From Nephrocerus scutellatus (Eukaryota; Arthropoda; Insecta; Diptera; Pipunculidae), in contig OX352763.1 in assembly GCA_947095585.1 (NCBI GenBank), positions 33,963,462-34,027,461 of the forward strand: a stretch of DNA of 64,000 bases. Reading direction: 5' to 3'. Positions 1 through 11,159 of the stretch are shown here, piece after piece. Position numbers and translations under genes: made by a program. Each line of letters opens with the position of its first letter. Within the stretch, counting starts at the first letter, position 1. The notes under the pieces were generated by a model. It worked only from the letters and a program-made list of their open reading frames with translations, searched no databases and had not been told where the DNA came from.

Positions 1-1984
1 TACAAGTTGAGACACTGTCTAAATTAGGGCTTCTGTATATGAAGCAGAAGTAAATGGTATGCTTACGCACTTTGACTTTGTGCCAAATGAAGTTAAATTC
101 CGCGTTGGAACAATGATTGAAATGTGCTTGGGTTTGGTAAGCTATATCATTAAGTACAAATTATTGCGAAACCGCGGTGGGGAAAAAATACTGGTACCAA
201 GTTGTAACCAGACCAACTAAAATCCGAAATGTCAGAATCAGCATTAACCAAGGCTTCTGTTAGTGCCAGAATATCAGAATGACTAGAAAAGGCCAATCTG
301 CTTGCTGTTTTGCCGGATTCTGTTTGCCGCATCTTTTTAAGATGTAAGCTATTTAAGATGTATCTGCACAGACATCTAATCTATTTCTCGGTGGAATTTC
401 CCAACGCCCATGCTGTGCTTAGCATTATAAGTGTGCAAATTCCTTGAGCGAGAGGACTTTAAAAAAGAATTAACATAAATTAAGGCAAAAACTGACTTCA
501 AAACTCGCTTCAAAAATGATTTAGAAGATGCGACTCAGGGACTTGTGGCCGCTAGAGAAAATGTAGTTTTCCTTCCCATGATTGTTGTTTTGTTTATTTG
601 ATTTTGTACATTATACAGATTCATATGCATTTGTAGTGTAGTTTTGTTAATAAAAAAAAATCCCTTAAAAACCTCTTTAAAGATGATGATGATGATGAGA
701 TTCCACGGACTGAAAAATATCGAAAGGAATTTTAATTTTTACTTTTTCCCATTTGACTAATAGAATATAGAGGTAAGTACAACTTTTTATGTTTACAGTT
801 TTTTTAATAGCATCCAAACATTAAAGTAGTTCTTCTCACATTTAAATACCTTATAAATAGTATACTCGTAGCTAATAGTTACCTACATCTTTAAACGGTT
901 GACTCTAGACCATTATTCTCTTTCACTGCATTCGTCACATCATGCCATTTTTTCAAGCAATCAACTTGAATGCTTTTCTTGAATGCAAATTACAATTTTT
1001 TTTTTATTAATTAATGAGAAAAACAAAAAATTGCACAAAGTTCAAAGTAGATGCATCGGAGTGTGATCGTAGAATTTGTTCTCTTGTAGTACGTTGTTTC
1101 CTTTCATCCTTTTTTCAGCATTTAATCTTCCATTGTTGCCATATTCAAAACCAGAAAAACAAAACAAAAAATTTCAGTTTTTCATGCGAATTTTCTTCTT
1201 CTTCTTCTTCTTCTTTTTCTCCCCACCATTCGTTCTTCGTTCGTTTATCCGACTTACGATTCCCAAAACAAAACCCGCACAGCACTCGGTAAGTAAAAGA
1301 ATTATTTGTTTCATTTTCCATAAGAATTCAATTTCTTAGTTAAGGATACGTCGAAAGCTGGAAGCAAAAGTAGGCGGGATAGAAAATTATATACATATAT
1401 ATGTGATATATGATGTATGCATGATGTATATAACGAGGATGGTGTTGGTAAACGTTTTCTGAATTAAATTACTTTTCCGCCCTATATAATGCATATAATT
1501 GAGATACAAAGTTATGTCCTTGTCCTTGACAATGGGCTCATTTTTCCCTTCTTTGCTTACTATTCATATTAAAGCAGAAAACTTACCAGTTCGAACAAGT
1601 AAATGGGGAAAAGGCAGACTTGAAAGTTTCACTACCCTGAAGTGTCATCCCTGATGCGATGCTCGTAACGATGATGGTTGCGTATATCACAGTTTCGTAA
1701 GTAAACAGAGCGTTGTTGACGGATTTTTTAGTTTAAGTCTTGCAATTTTGCGCTACGCACCGTAGTTTCATTTGGGTTCCATCGTCGTTAAATTGTATAT
1801 TAATTGAGGACATTTTTTGTTCTTTTATTATCGTTATCATCATTTTTGGCTCAACAATCGTGTTCCGGTTCTGGCATCCGGCGAAAAGCATCGGAGATTT
1901 CTATCCGATTTCAACTCGTTTTCCTACTGTTTTATGATTTTTTTTAATTTCTTCACGCGTAAAGGGGCTCTTCTTTTTCTTATT
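1..1984. other. Non-coding, AT-rich stretch with small relics
   Basis: No gene is recognised. The stretch has a short (GAT)n run near 681-697, following an A-rich tract, which looks like the 3' end of an old retroelement. It also has a (TTC)n run near 1192-1217 and TA-rich DNA near 1385-1430. Short open frames around 1014-1339 run through the TTC tract and show no family resemblance. A CR1 3' tail at 390-472 is listed separately. Confidence 0.6.
390..472 (+). repeat. CR1-type element 3' tail (solo remnant)
   Basis: About 80 bp match the 3' untranslated end of the CR1-type element at 3942-4036. Both contain the phrase 'ctgtgcttagcattataa' (or close variants) followed by 'gtgcaaat'. Only the extreme 3' end is present, as expected for a severely 5'-truncated target-primed insertion. 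A third copy of the same tail lies on the minus strand at 30531-30595. Confidence 0.6.
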
Positions 1985-2075
1985 AAATCCTTTTACCCAT
2001 CGAGGGACATAGGCCGTCAACAACGCCTACGCGCCATCTTGTTCTGTTTTCTGCAACGCATTTGAGCTGCCTCCT
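1985..2075 (-). mobile_element. RTE-A2 retrotransposon, C-terminal end and 3' end (split copy, distal part)
   Basis: Read on the minus strand, this piece encodes the last ~30 residues of an RTE-type ORF: NRTRWRVGVV, then a short tail and a stop. The same peptide block ends the intact RTE-A ORF at 50681. It appears to be the missing 3' end of the RTE copy at 4040-4690, whose protein stops at the motif EEEAR; here the protein resumes a few residues further on. The 1.96 kb between them is a later insertion. Reading frames are degraded. Confidence 0.65.
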
Positions 2076-2090
2076 AACTCATTTCTAGGA

Positions 2091-2513
2091 AAATTGTTAC
2101 TGTCCTCCAGATAAAGCGTTAGGGTACATCTTTTCATATTTTTCTATATTGAGTAACTTCAAGATTTCCAAGATTTCCAATGCAATTTGGTGCTTTTCTT
2201 TCTTGGAAGAGCTGCGGATAGCAAATTTTATATCTTCTACTAATGTCTTATGAGGAAGTAATGCACAATGCTGAAAAATCATTCCGATATTTCTACGTTC
2301 TATAGCAACTGATGCCTTATTGCATGCAACTAATATAAAAATGGTTCCAAATTTTAGATTTTCTATCCCCGCAATTAACTTCAAAATTGTTGACTTGCCA
2401 CAGCCAGAATGACCCAATAAACATGCAACACTTCCTTTTTTTACTTTAATGTTTATGTTACTTAAAGCAAAGTCGTCTTGATTGTTATAAAAAAAAAACC
2501 AATGTTGCAAGAG
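2091..2513 (-). pseudogene. Bacterial ABC-transporter ATP-binding protein, fragment (laterally acquired)
   Basis: A 137-codon open stretch encodes the first half of a bacterial ABC importer ATPase of the CysA/PotA/FbpC type. Such proteins hydrolyse ATP at the inner membrane to drive import. Visible motifs in order are Walker A (GHSGCGKST, ~residues 33-41), the Q-loop (IGMIFQ followed by LLPHKTLVEDI, ~75-92) and the signature LSGGQ at the very end. A TAA stop then sits where the family has another Gln, so a single C-to-T change in a CAA codon would explain it. Walker B, D-loop and H-switch are absent, so the fragment cannot be functional; whole family proteins are about 220-370 aa. The apparent start is a TTG next to a T10 run, with an in-frame TAG 18 nt upstream, so the true N-terminus is missing. 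Homology ends within a few bases of the 5' end of the CR1 element at ~2514. The Lys/Ile/Asn-rich, AT-rich coding resembles Rickettsiales such as Wolbachia; that donor is inference. Confidence 0.85.
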
Positions 2514-4036
2514 TTGAATCCTCTATGGGCAGATTAACTTCGTACTCGTCAAGTGGCTAGAGTATTCAATAATCTCAACATTCATAAATCTGCTGGGCCT
2601 GATGGCATTCCCCTTATAGTTTTGAAGAGGTGTTTTTCAAAGTTGGCATTACCACTGCGCAGACTTTTCCATTTCTCGTATTCTTCTGGAGTCGTTCCAA
2701 GGAATTGGAAAACAGCCTTTATCCAGCCTGTTCCCAAAAAAAGGCGAAACGTCATCTCTTTCCATGTACCGACCCATTGCACTAACATCTATACTCTCCA
2801 AGGTCATGGAAGTCCTGATCAATCGTAAGCTTATGCAATACCTTGAATCACGTAAAATACTTAGTGACCAGCAGTATGGTTTTCGTAGGCAATGTTCTAC
2901 AGGTGACCTGATGAGTAAAAAGTGGAAAAGAGTCGATTCACAAATTTGGTGAAAGTAAAGTTGTTGCTCTCGACATTTCCAAGGCATTTGACAGAGTCTG
3001 GCATCAAGCTCTGAATACCTATGGAATAAATAACACCCTACCCGATTGGACTAGTAACCACCTTTCTGACCGTTCAATCCAGGTCGTGTTGGACGGATTC
3101 AAATCCATTGTTCACCGCATAAGCGCCGGTGTTCCTCAAGGCTCTGTTTTATCTCCGATTTTCATTAATGATCTCCTATCCACCACCTCTAATCCAATCC
3201 ATTCTTTCGCTGACGACAGCACTCTTAACTTTTCATATGACTTCACGCATTCTGCACGCCCCTCTTCGTCACAAGTGGAACATGAACAACAACGTATGTT
3301 AAGCCAGTTAAATTCTGACCTTGACCTTTACCTTTAACGCTTCTAAAACGCAATGCTGTCTTCTGTCGTCCAAGCGTAATTTAAACCCCCAACCTTTATC
3401 CATGAATGGATCTTGCATCAAAGAAACTGAAAAACACTCAATTCTCGGTATGTGCGTCAACAACAAGCTTCGTTGGAATGACCACATATTTGCCATCGCC
3501 AAAAATGCTGCGGGATGTTTAGGTTTCCCAAAACGGTACAAGATGTACTTCACTCCTTCAGATCTGGCTACTATTTACAAGGCGTATTTTCGTCCTAAAC
3601 TTGAATACAACTGTATTGTCTGGCCAGGTTCCTCCAAGAGCACATTTCATCTACTAGACAGAGTTCAGAACCACGCGTTAAAACTTATTGGTGACGTAAA
3701 TATCGCGAAAACAATCGAATCGCTTGAACATCGTAGGAATGTTTCCTGTCTGTCACTGTTTTATCGCTTTTTCCACAATCGGTGTTCAAAAGAAATATCC
3801 AGTGCATCCCGCCCATTCTCCAACCCATCCGTAATACCCGTGCCTCAACTCGAGCCATTAAGCCTATCTTCTGACTTACTAACCAATTCAGAGATTCGTT
3901 CTTTAGCCGCACTACAGTTATGTGGATTGAATTGCCTGATTCTGTGTTTCCACATTTTTATTATCTGCGCCCACGCTGTGCTAAGCATTATAAGGGTGCA
4001 AATCCCTTTAGCGTGTGTACCTTAATAAAAATAAAG
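2514..4036 (+). mobile_element. CR1/jockey-type non-LTR retrotransposon, 5'-truncated, frameshifted
   Basis: Reverse-transcriptase remnant without its endonuclease. In order it shows KSAGPDGIP (RT block 1, ~2587), MYRPIALTSILSKVME (~2764), SDQQYGFR (~2868), DISKAFDRVWH (~2978), GVPQGSVLSP (~3130), the catalytic FADDST (~3205), and the C-terminal CVNNKLRWNDHI and KYLG-type thumb region to ~3900. The 3' UTR ends in an A-rich AATAAAAATAAA. At least three frameshifts separate these pieces, so it is dead. Homology to the second copy at 9760-10310 starts at about 2514, giving a precise 5' truncation point that abuts the bacterial ABC fragment. The family assignment (CR1 versus jockey) is by motif spelling only. 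Confidence 0.85.
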
Positions 4037-4039
4037 GAC

Positions 4040-4690
4040 CTTGCTTCCTCCTCGCCTGTTCGGCGCCACGTCCTTCTAGCGCGTCCCGCTGTTCTACCTG
4101 CCTGGGTGAGCGGGTTCCACTGCATGGCACATTTCGCAATGGAGTTGTCGTTGTGCCGTAGTGTGTGTCCAATCCACCGCAACTTTCTCCTTCGCACACT
4201 ATAGGTTTTTGGCCGGTTCTCCGATGAAGTTCGTCGTTGGATATACGAGATTGGGCCAGAAGATCAAGATGAGACGTAAGCATTTGTTTACGAAAGATAT
4301 CACCTTGCGCGTGGTAGTACTGCACCCATACAACAGTACTGATTCGACGTTGGAGCGGAACAGTCGAAGCTTAGTTCTTTAACCTGAAAACATTGCTTCT
4401 CCAGACTTTCGATAGCAGTCCGAAGGCAGCCCTTTCTTTCCCGGTTTTGCTGCACACATCCAGTTCGGCGCCACCGCGTTATCCGAGACAACACTTCCTA
4501 GGTATAGAAAGTTGTCAACACTTTCGACTACCTGTCCAGCAATGTTCAGTCGAAAGCGGGTGTTAGAAGTTTTCAGGGCTTTTTTTTTTTGGCAGCGTTT
4601 ATCTTGAGCCCAACTTTGTTTGCTTCGGTTTCTGGATTTTGGGCCATCATATGAAGGTCCATTATCCAATGTGAGAGCAGGCAAATATCG
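4040..4690 (-). mobile_element. RTE-A2 retrotransposon, C-terminal half (split copy, proximal part)
   Basis: Minus-strand RTE relic covering the region after the RT palm: LNIAGQVVESVDNFLYLGS (~4520), then, after frameshifts, RKLRWIGHTLR, AMQWNPLTQ and TWRRTGEEEAR at ~4045. The same blocks occur near residues 770-950 of the intact RTE-A ORF, but with many substitutions, so this is an older subfamily. The copy is 5'-truncated. At its 3' side it is cut by the CR1/ABC insertion, and its last residues lie at 1985-2075. A TGCYTCCTCCT-like string at both edges (2066-2075 and 4040-4052) may be the target-site duplication. Confidence 0.7.
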
Positions 4691-5640
4691 TCACGTAGTC
4701 CAGGTGTTTAAGGTAAGTTGCCATAGTCCATCGAATTACATTGTTCCCTACCGTCAGTGCTGCAAGGAGTACATCGCTGATGACCACTTTGCAATTTCAA
4801 GCTCAATTTTTCTGCAAACTGGAAAATTCACATCACTGCTTTGTTTCTCTTATAGGATGTTTCATCTGGCTCGCGCTAAGCACACAATTGAAATGTCAAG
4901 GACATAAATATTAACTTTTATATATATATATTAGGATTTACCTGTCCCTAAAATCTGAAAATCTCGCCAATGTATATTTTATGCACCAAATATTTCGAAA
5001 TTTCTCCCTGCAAAGGTAGAAGTCATGCCAGCAAGGAAAAATGACACAACAATGAAAAATTACTTTGAGTTATTGTCGAAAATTTATTTTCCTACAATAG
5101 ACACAATGTGGTGCAAGGAGAGTGGTGCAGAGAACCTACTAAACCGTATCGTATTCAACCAACCGTACGTCGTATTTGTATGTAACTCCACTTCATTCCC
5201 AGCTTCGACCACCAAGAGAGCTTCACACATCCACCTCTGTCACTTTCCCTTTCCATAGCATTCGCATAGTTCACGTAATGAATATTTAAGCGCAGTAAAA
5301 TTCCTTGCGCTACGTGTGGAATGGCTTCCAGCATCAGAGGTATAACCAATCAAAAAAACATAATGAGGAACGTTTATTAACCCTTTCTTGGCAGCTCTGC
5401 CGTTTGATGAGGCAATTTTTTTAAGCTTAATAAAGAAAAAGTGAAAACAAAAATTAAATGAAGACTAGTTATGTTTGTCGGGTGAGCTTTGCGAACTTTT
5501 TACAATATCATTGTACATTGTGCAAGGAAGTAGTGAAAACATGCGCGCTATATATACATATATCATAAATACCATGTGCCAATTTATGGTTATAATTTAA
5601 AACGTATAATCTCACCCGTAAAAAAAACTAATACGAAACC
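4691..5640. other. No gene seen
   Basis: AT-rich DNA with a (TA)n tract near 4918-4931. A 77-codon open frame at 5025-5258 has no recognisable domain and is not called. Confidence 0.5.
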
Positions 5641-5644
5641 CCAA

Positions 5645-6190
5645 ATCAGCCTCGGATACACTGATGAACCACGACGACCACGGCAACGAAACGGTTTAAC
5701 GATTTAAGAATTTTCTCATGGAACGTAGCAGATAGCCGATAGCTTGTCTAAATATACTGCTGACATAACATATAACATGCTGACATAAATGTCTAGAGTT
5801 TCAAAACTCACTACACCATAATTTTATAGACTTTAAAGCCGCATAGCATAGCCAGAGTAGAACTTTATAAAGCCTTGAGAGAATTCGGCATCCCAAATAA
5901 ACTGACGCTATTATGTAAGTTGACCATGACCTATGTTATAAGCCAAGTAAAAATATCCGGATCACTAACGGGCTCCATCAAGGGGATGGACTGACCTGCG
6001 TCCCCTTCAACGTGGAGTTGGAGAAAGTAATCCGAGACGCCCTTTGTAACGGCGAGAGGAACAATCATCTATAAGTCCATTCAGATACAGACGATATTGT
6101 CATCGTAGAAACCCAAGAGCTGTACAGAAAGGTTTATCCAGATCGAGCAGGTGGTACAAATTGAGGGCAAAACAAAGTATATTTTCGCAC
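5645..6190 (+). mobile_element. RTE-B retrotransposon, internally deleted relic
   Basis: The first ~150 bp match the 5' end of RTE-B as seen at 21835 and, in reverse, at 45490: the 'cagcctcggatacactgatga' region, then the Met-Arg/Trp-Asn start of the endonuclease. The sequence then jumps to the RT domain (IDFKAA-like, then AKSKISGSL, then the LEKVI block and the start of the palm). Nearly all of the endonuclease is deleted and stop codons are frequent. It retains the uninterrupted target in which the copy at 42-45 kb carries a SINE. Confidence 0.7.
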
Positions 6191-6223
6191 CATGTCATCT
6201 AGAAATTGTGATGGTGAGAGATA

Positions 6224-7400
6224 TCATAGGCATAGTCCAGGTACCCTAGGCGGTGAAGAACATTTCATGGCAAACCCGATGGAGTACGGGTTACTATTTT
6301 CATCACCCAGTCGATGACAATTCGAAAAAGCAATGGTGAGAAGATGCAACCTTGCTTGACTCCAGAGTAGCTGTTGAAAGGTGAGCCATGTTGAGTCGCG
6401 GTACAGCTCCATAATGATATTAATGAGTTTTTCCGGAACACCATAGCTAGACAAAATCTGCCATATCATGTATACAGAGGAGAGCGATACTCAACTGACT
6501 GTTCAATGATTATACGCAGGGTGTTAATTTGATCAGTACAAGAACGGTTTGGGAGAAATCCTGCTTGTTCATTTCTTAAAATTGGCTCTAACGCATTCCG
6601 TAAGCGCCTAGCTATTATAGAGGAGATCACTTTGTTTATGGTGCTTAGCAGGGTAATTCCTCGCCAGTTTTCGCAATTGCTCAAATAACCTTTCTTGGTC
6701 AGTTTGACTATTAAGCCTTCTTTTTACCGCATGATGGAATGGGATCAGATTCGCAGATACCTTGATATATCGCATGCAATGTTCGCGTACTTAACTCGAC
6801 GTCGGCTTGAAAGCAGAGTTCTGCGTAGATGTTGTCATTGCCTGTGATTGCAGTGAACGAATTGTTGTCCTTATCTCATCCAACGAAGGAGTAGCGAAGC
6901 TGATATTAAGTAGCCTATTGGGGTGCATATGTGGGTTGATGGACGTGCCTGGCGAAGTACAATTCAAAACCTTCTAAAAATGTTCTGTCCAGCGGGTTAA
7001 TTGTTGTTCCTCCATAAGGATCACAGAGCCGTCTATTGCCTTAACAGTGTAGTTGATGTGGTGTTTGTTGTTGGCGAGCTTACGAGCGAGTTGGTAGACT
7101 GTGCTGTATTGTCTACTATCAGCGGCTTGCTGTGCTTGTGTTGCGATGTCGCTTAGCCATGCTTGTCTGTCGTTCCTAGCTGAACAGCCAACTTGCCTAC
7201 ACTTCCGCGCTAATGCGCTTCGCACGCCACCAGAGGCCGCGTTTAACTTTACTTTGATGGATTGGCGTTTACGAATGCTTTTCCATGTGCTATCTGATAT
7301 CCATTCTTTTCTAGTTTTGTCGGCATACCCTAAAATTTCATTCACAAACAATAAATGTATCTTACAGTTAAGGTACGGTATCGACAAAATTTTTCGCAAG
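6224..7400 (-). mobile_element. RTE-C retrotransposon, 5'- and 3'-truncated, RT core deleted
   Basis: Minus-strand RTE-type ORF pieces. They include the linker after the endonuclease (GYADKTRKEWISDSTW, then YQLARKLANNK and LTRWTEHF, ~7340-6975), RT blocks NCENWRGITLLSTINKV and NEQAGFLPNRSCTDQINTLR (~6680-6480), and ILSSYGVPEKLINIIMELY (~6450). Between YRSPLYT and MIWQILSSYG the block containing the first catalytic Asp is missing, so an internal deletion removed the active site. This is a third RTE family, distinct from A and B. Confidence 0.75.
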
Positions 7401-7456
7401 TAAAAAATCGTCGAGGTGTACATTTTTTTGATAGCCTTGTTGGTAAGCATAAGCAT

Positions 7457-9340
7457 TCAATACAAAAATATGCTACCAATGCAAAGATACGTTAGGAACA
7501 AATGTAGAAAAACTGCCAAAAATTTGGAATATTTGGAATAAATAAGTGTTTTTCAATTGATACGCCGCATTTTACTAGTAGTACTTATTGGCTTTTCGTG
7601 AAGTTAGCAACGGTTTGCTTGACGTTTCAACTCGGCTATTCTTGTTATTGAAAGCGTAGTTCGGTGGCCGTCTTATATGCAGAAATTGTCCGGACAATTG
7701 ATTACTTCGTTTATGTGATTTGACGCCTTTCTTTGGATTGGACTTTTTTTTTTTTGGGACAATGTTAATTTCACGGTCTATGCCAATAAAACAGATTGTC
7801 AGTATATCCCCCGATTTAGGCGAAAAAATCAGAACAAATTGGATTCAGCGAATTCAATCGTGCAGGTGTTTCTGTGAATGAAGTTTGAATGATATTTTAT
7901 GCCATAACTAGTTGAGGGGTTGGAAAAATATATACTCGACTCTTTTATCGCCCCTACTCTAATCGGCCGACCAACCCCATTGAAATACTTTACGATACCC
8001 AACTTCGACCAACCCACCCCACCGACCACTCCCCATCGATCAACCCTTGTAGCAGGAAAAGTTTTAGTTATTACAGAAAAACACATCTACGGACTGTAAC
8101 ACGGAATCCACTTGTGTAATTCTATAAGGAAACACACGGATGTGTGACTGGGCACGATACCCATATTATCATATCTATAAGTGAAATTAATTGTGATGGT
8201 CTGGATAATGGTTATGATAAGAGATTGCCGTTATATAACTTTTCATTTACAAAGACATTTTTTTAATATAACACGCGTTGGGACTCACATTATTACATTT
8301 CTGCGTTGAGTAACCTCCAATGCACGTAACATGTTTTCCATACCCAGAGGAAGATTCTTTCAATCTACACTGGATATGACCGATGACTTGCTACAGAATG
8401 AGGAATGGAAAATTTTTGCTTTATCTTCGGCAAGGAACTACATCATTTCTATAGACGCACTTCAGTTTGCTCTCCAGCCTTAATATGCTGCGCTTAGCAA
8501 TAATTGGTTCAGAAACTCCTAATTAATTAATCAGCTAATTAGAAAAAACACTCCCCACATTATAATTTCAATTGCAAACACTGAAATTCCATTGCAATTA
8601 AAAATGTCGCAACGCTGGGAGATTGTTGACTTTGGCTTGTCCCAGATGTGTTTTCCAGGCGGACATAATTACTACTGCACTAAGGATACTACATACAAAC
8701 ACATGGATTTAATGAATGTATGACTCAATGGCCTCTGTTTTAGTTCACTTTAATAGAATAGAACACAACACAGTATGCCGGAAAAAAAGTCTCTAGACCT
8801 ACTCCAGGGACAATAGTTAAGTCTCGAATGACATTCGGACAGGACAGGACGTCGTGCGAGGTGAAAAAAATTCAGAGTTCTGTCAAGCGAAATGATGGTA
8901 CAGCCTAATGATTGGAGGACAAAACCTATGTTAATGTAACAATAATTCATTTGAACGTAAACGGGGATCAGTCGAGTGACAGCTGACGTGCATATCAGTG
9001 ACAAATTGTAAAATTCCCGATAAGAGCAACAACAATTGCAGCACACATAGCAAATTGGAGAAGGAAAAACGCTCATCCACCTTAAACATGAATTGTTAGC
9101 ATTAATTAATCGAATATTTTGCTACAATTTGCCACACTTCTGTAAACACGATATCAAGATTCGGTCATTGCATGCATGACATAATATTTGCTGGTACATC
9201 CAGTATAGCTAAATCCAGAATAAAAGGAGTATTGAAGGAGTTTATTGAAATGTACCTAGTACCTACTATGTCCCTTACATAAGAAAGTAGATATCACAAG
9301 TGCAATTATTGAAGAATAACATTAACATTGCCTATAGGAC
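7457..9340. other. No gene seen
   Basis: AT-rich intergenic DNA. Open frames here are short and lack motifs. The C-rich run near 7960-8040 is low complexity. Confidence 0.5.
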
Positions 9341-9344
9341 TTCT

Positions 9345-9715
9345 TTATCGAACCTTGAAGACAGAGTAACTCCATACGCTTAAGTCGATATTGACCCATG
9401 CCAATATGGCTTCATTCCAGAAAAATCAACAACTGATCACCCTTAGGCAGGTGATAGAAAAATATCTAGAGCTCCAAAACTCACAACACCATTTCTCTTT
9501 ATTTATTTTAAATCCGCCTTTAATAGCATAGCCACAATAGACCTTTCTAATGCCATAATAGTAGATTATCTATTAAACCTTATAAGCGAAAGATAAAAAA
9601 GTGATCCAAGTCCCTGATGTAATGGCGAGAGGAAAAATGCTCTATAAATCCATTCAGATACTGACTTGCTGAGACGATATTTTGACATTACTGGTAGAAG
9701 CTCATCTTCGGGGAG
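9345..9715 (+). mobile_element. RTE-B retrotransposon, short RT relic
   Basis: Nucleotide-level match to the RT part of RTE-B, with the blocks QYGFIPEKSTTD (~9405), LRQVIEKYLELQNSQ (~9443) and an IDFKSAFNSIA-like stretch, followed by the palm region in pieces. Frames are broken repeatedly. Confidence 0.6.
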
Positions 9716-9759
9716 TCAAATTCGCCTATGAACAAAAATTGAGGTAAAAAATACTACAA

Positions 9760-10310
9760 TGTCGCAAAGGCAGTAAAAACTTTTGGTCTTTCGTGAAAAG
9801 AAGAAGCCTCGTCGTCGATTCCAACGCTCATTTATAATGACATTCCAGTTATCAGCTTTAAAGACAAGGACAATCTGTTTGCTTCTCATTTTACAGCTAG
9901 CTCCACGCTTCCAGATTGTGCATCCTGTGTGCCTGCACCTCTGAGTATTGAACACTCCATGGGACAGATTTACATTCGCATTCATGCAGTTGCTAGAGTT
10001 TTAAAAGATCTCAACCTCAGAAATCCGCTGGGCCAGATGGTATTTCCTCGTTAGTTATAAGGAGGTGTTCTTCCAAGCTGACATTACCATTGCGTAAGCT
10101 TTTACATCTATCCTATTCTTCTGGACTCTTCCCGAGAAGTTGGAAAACAGCCTTTGTCCAGGCCATATCCAAAAATTGCGAGCCATCGTTTTTTTCTTGG
10201 TGACAGCAAACTCGATATTTCTAAGGCATTTGATAGAGTTTGGCATCAAGCTCTTTTGTCAAAAAGGCGTGCTTATGTGTTTCATTGGATGAGAAGCTAT
10301 CTTTTGAACC
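9760..10310 (+). mobile_element. CR1-type retrotransposon, internal fragment
   Basis: Second copy of the element at 2514-4036. It reads FWSFVK (~9778), SHFTASSTLPDCASC (~9885), APLSIEHSMGQIY (~9945), a VARVLKDLN block (~9988), then after a deletion LDISKAFDRVWHQAL (~10213). It extends further 5' than the first copy and has no bacterial sequence there. This shows that the ABC fragment at 2091-2513 is not part of the CR1 family. Confidence 0.7.
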
Positions 10311-10373
10311 GCTAAATCGCGAATCCCCATGTTTTGTTAAACATACGTTGGCAGGTAAAGTAAGCTTTGTTAG

Positions 10374-11147
10374 CTTTGTTAGGTTAGGTTAGGTTAGGTT
10401 GAAGTGGCCGTCAGTCAAAACCGACGCACTTAGACCGTGAAGGTCCGTTGTTATACCACAAGGATCCAGGAATATTCCACGCCTACTCGTTGAACCACTT
10501 GGAGCTTTGTATAAGGAGCAAGAGACTATTAATATCAATGTGGGTTATATCGTTGAAAAAGAACGCTCCCAGATGGAGCTTCCGCCTATTCGAGAGGGCT
10601 GGGCACGTACAAAGTAGATGGCGAGTGGTTTCCTCTTCCTCCTCATCCATGCAGCTTCTGCAAAAATCATTGGAAAAGACTTCTAGTCTTTCTGCATGCT
10701 TGCCTATGAGACAGTGTCCAGTTATGACACTTATAATGGCACTAATGTACAGTCTGTTTTGAGAGATAAAACACTTGGAGCATTTCGGATCTAGCTTGGG
10801 CCAGATTTGTTTCGTTGCTATGCAAGTTGTGCCGTTTGACCATCTATAATTAGTTTTTACTATAGCATCCCGTGTAACCATCAGCTTGCACGTAGCGATC
10901 GGCATTCCTAGTGAACCATATTCAGGCAATAGGGGTAGTGTAGTTCCATGTTTGGCGAGTTCATCAGCCATACCAAGAACCGAGAATGTCTCTGTGCCCC
11001 GGCACCCAGCACAGGTGAATGTTAAAATGCTTCGTCATCTCCTCAAGAGACGATCGGCAATTCCGGGCTAGAATGTGGAAACTGATTCCATGGACTTTAG
11101 CGCAGCCTGGCTATCCAAGAAAATGTGGATATCCTTAACAGATATAA
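10374..11147 (-). mobile_element. LOA-1 retrotransposon, 5'-truncated copy with RNase H end and (AACCT)n tail
   Basis: Minus-strand 3' end of a LOA-type element. It encodes the RNase H end (DIHIF-DSQAALKSMES, then MADELAKHGTTLPLLPEYGS) and the C-terminal tail with the Cys/His cluster CRSCMDEEEEETTRHLLCTCPAL, stopping at ~10483. The element ends in four AACCT pentamers (10381-10400, TTAGG on the plus strand). An 11-12 bp direct repeat 'aagctttgttag' lies at both ends (10362-10373 and 11148-11159), so the insertion is recent. It disrupts the family D element. It is ~95% similar by eye to the copy at 32741-35095. Confidence 0.85.
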
Positions 11148-11159
11148 AAGCTTTGTTAG

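Noticed and set aside
1014..1339. Two overlapping open frames through a TTC run
   Set aside because: Low-complexity Ser/Phe tracts from the microsatellite with no other support.
2091..2513. ABC fragment as simple bacterial contamination
   Set aside because: It is bounded on both sides by insect retroelement sequence in one continuous stretch and lacks both gene ends and any other bacterial DNA.
10379..10400. TTAGG repeats as an interstitial telomere
   Set aside because: Only four units, located exactly at the 3' end of two copies of the same retroelement.
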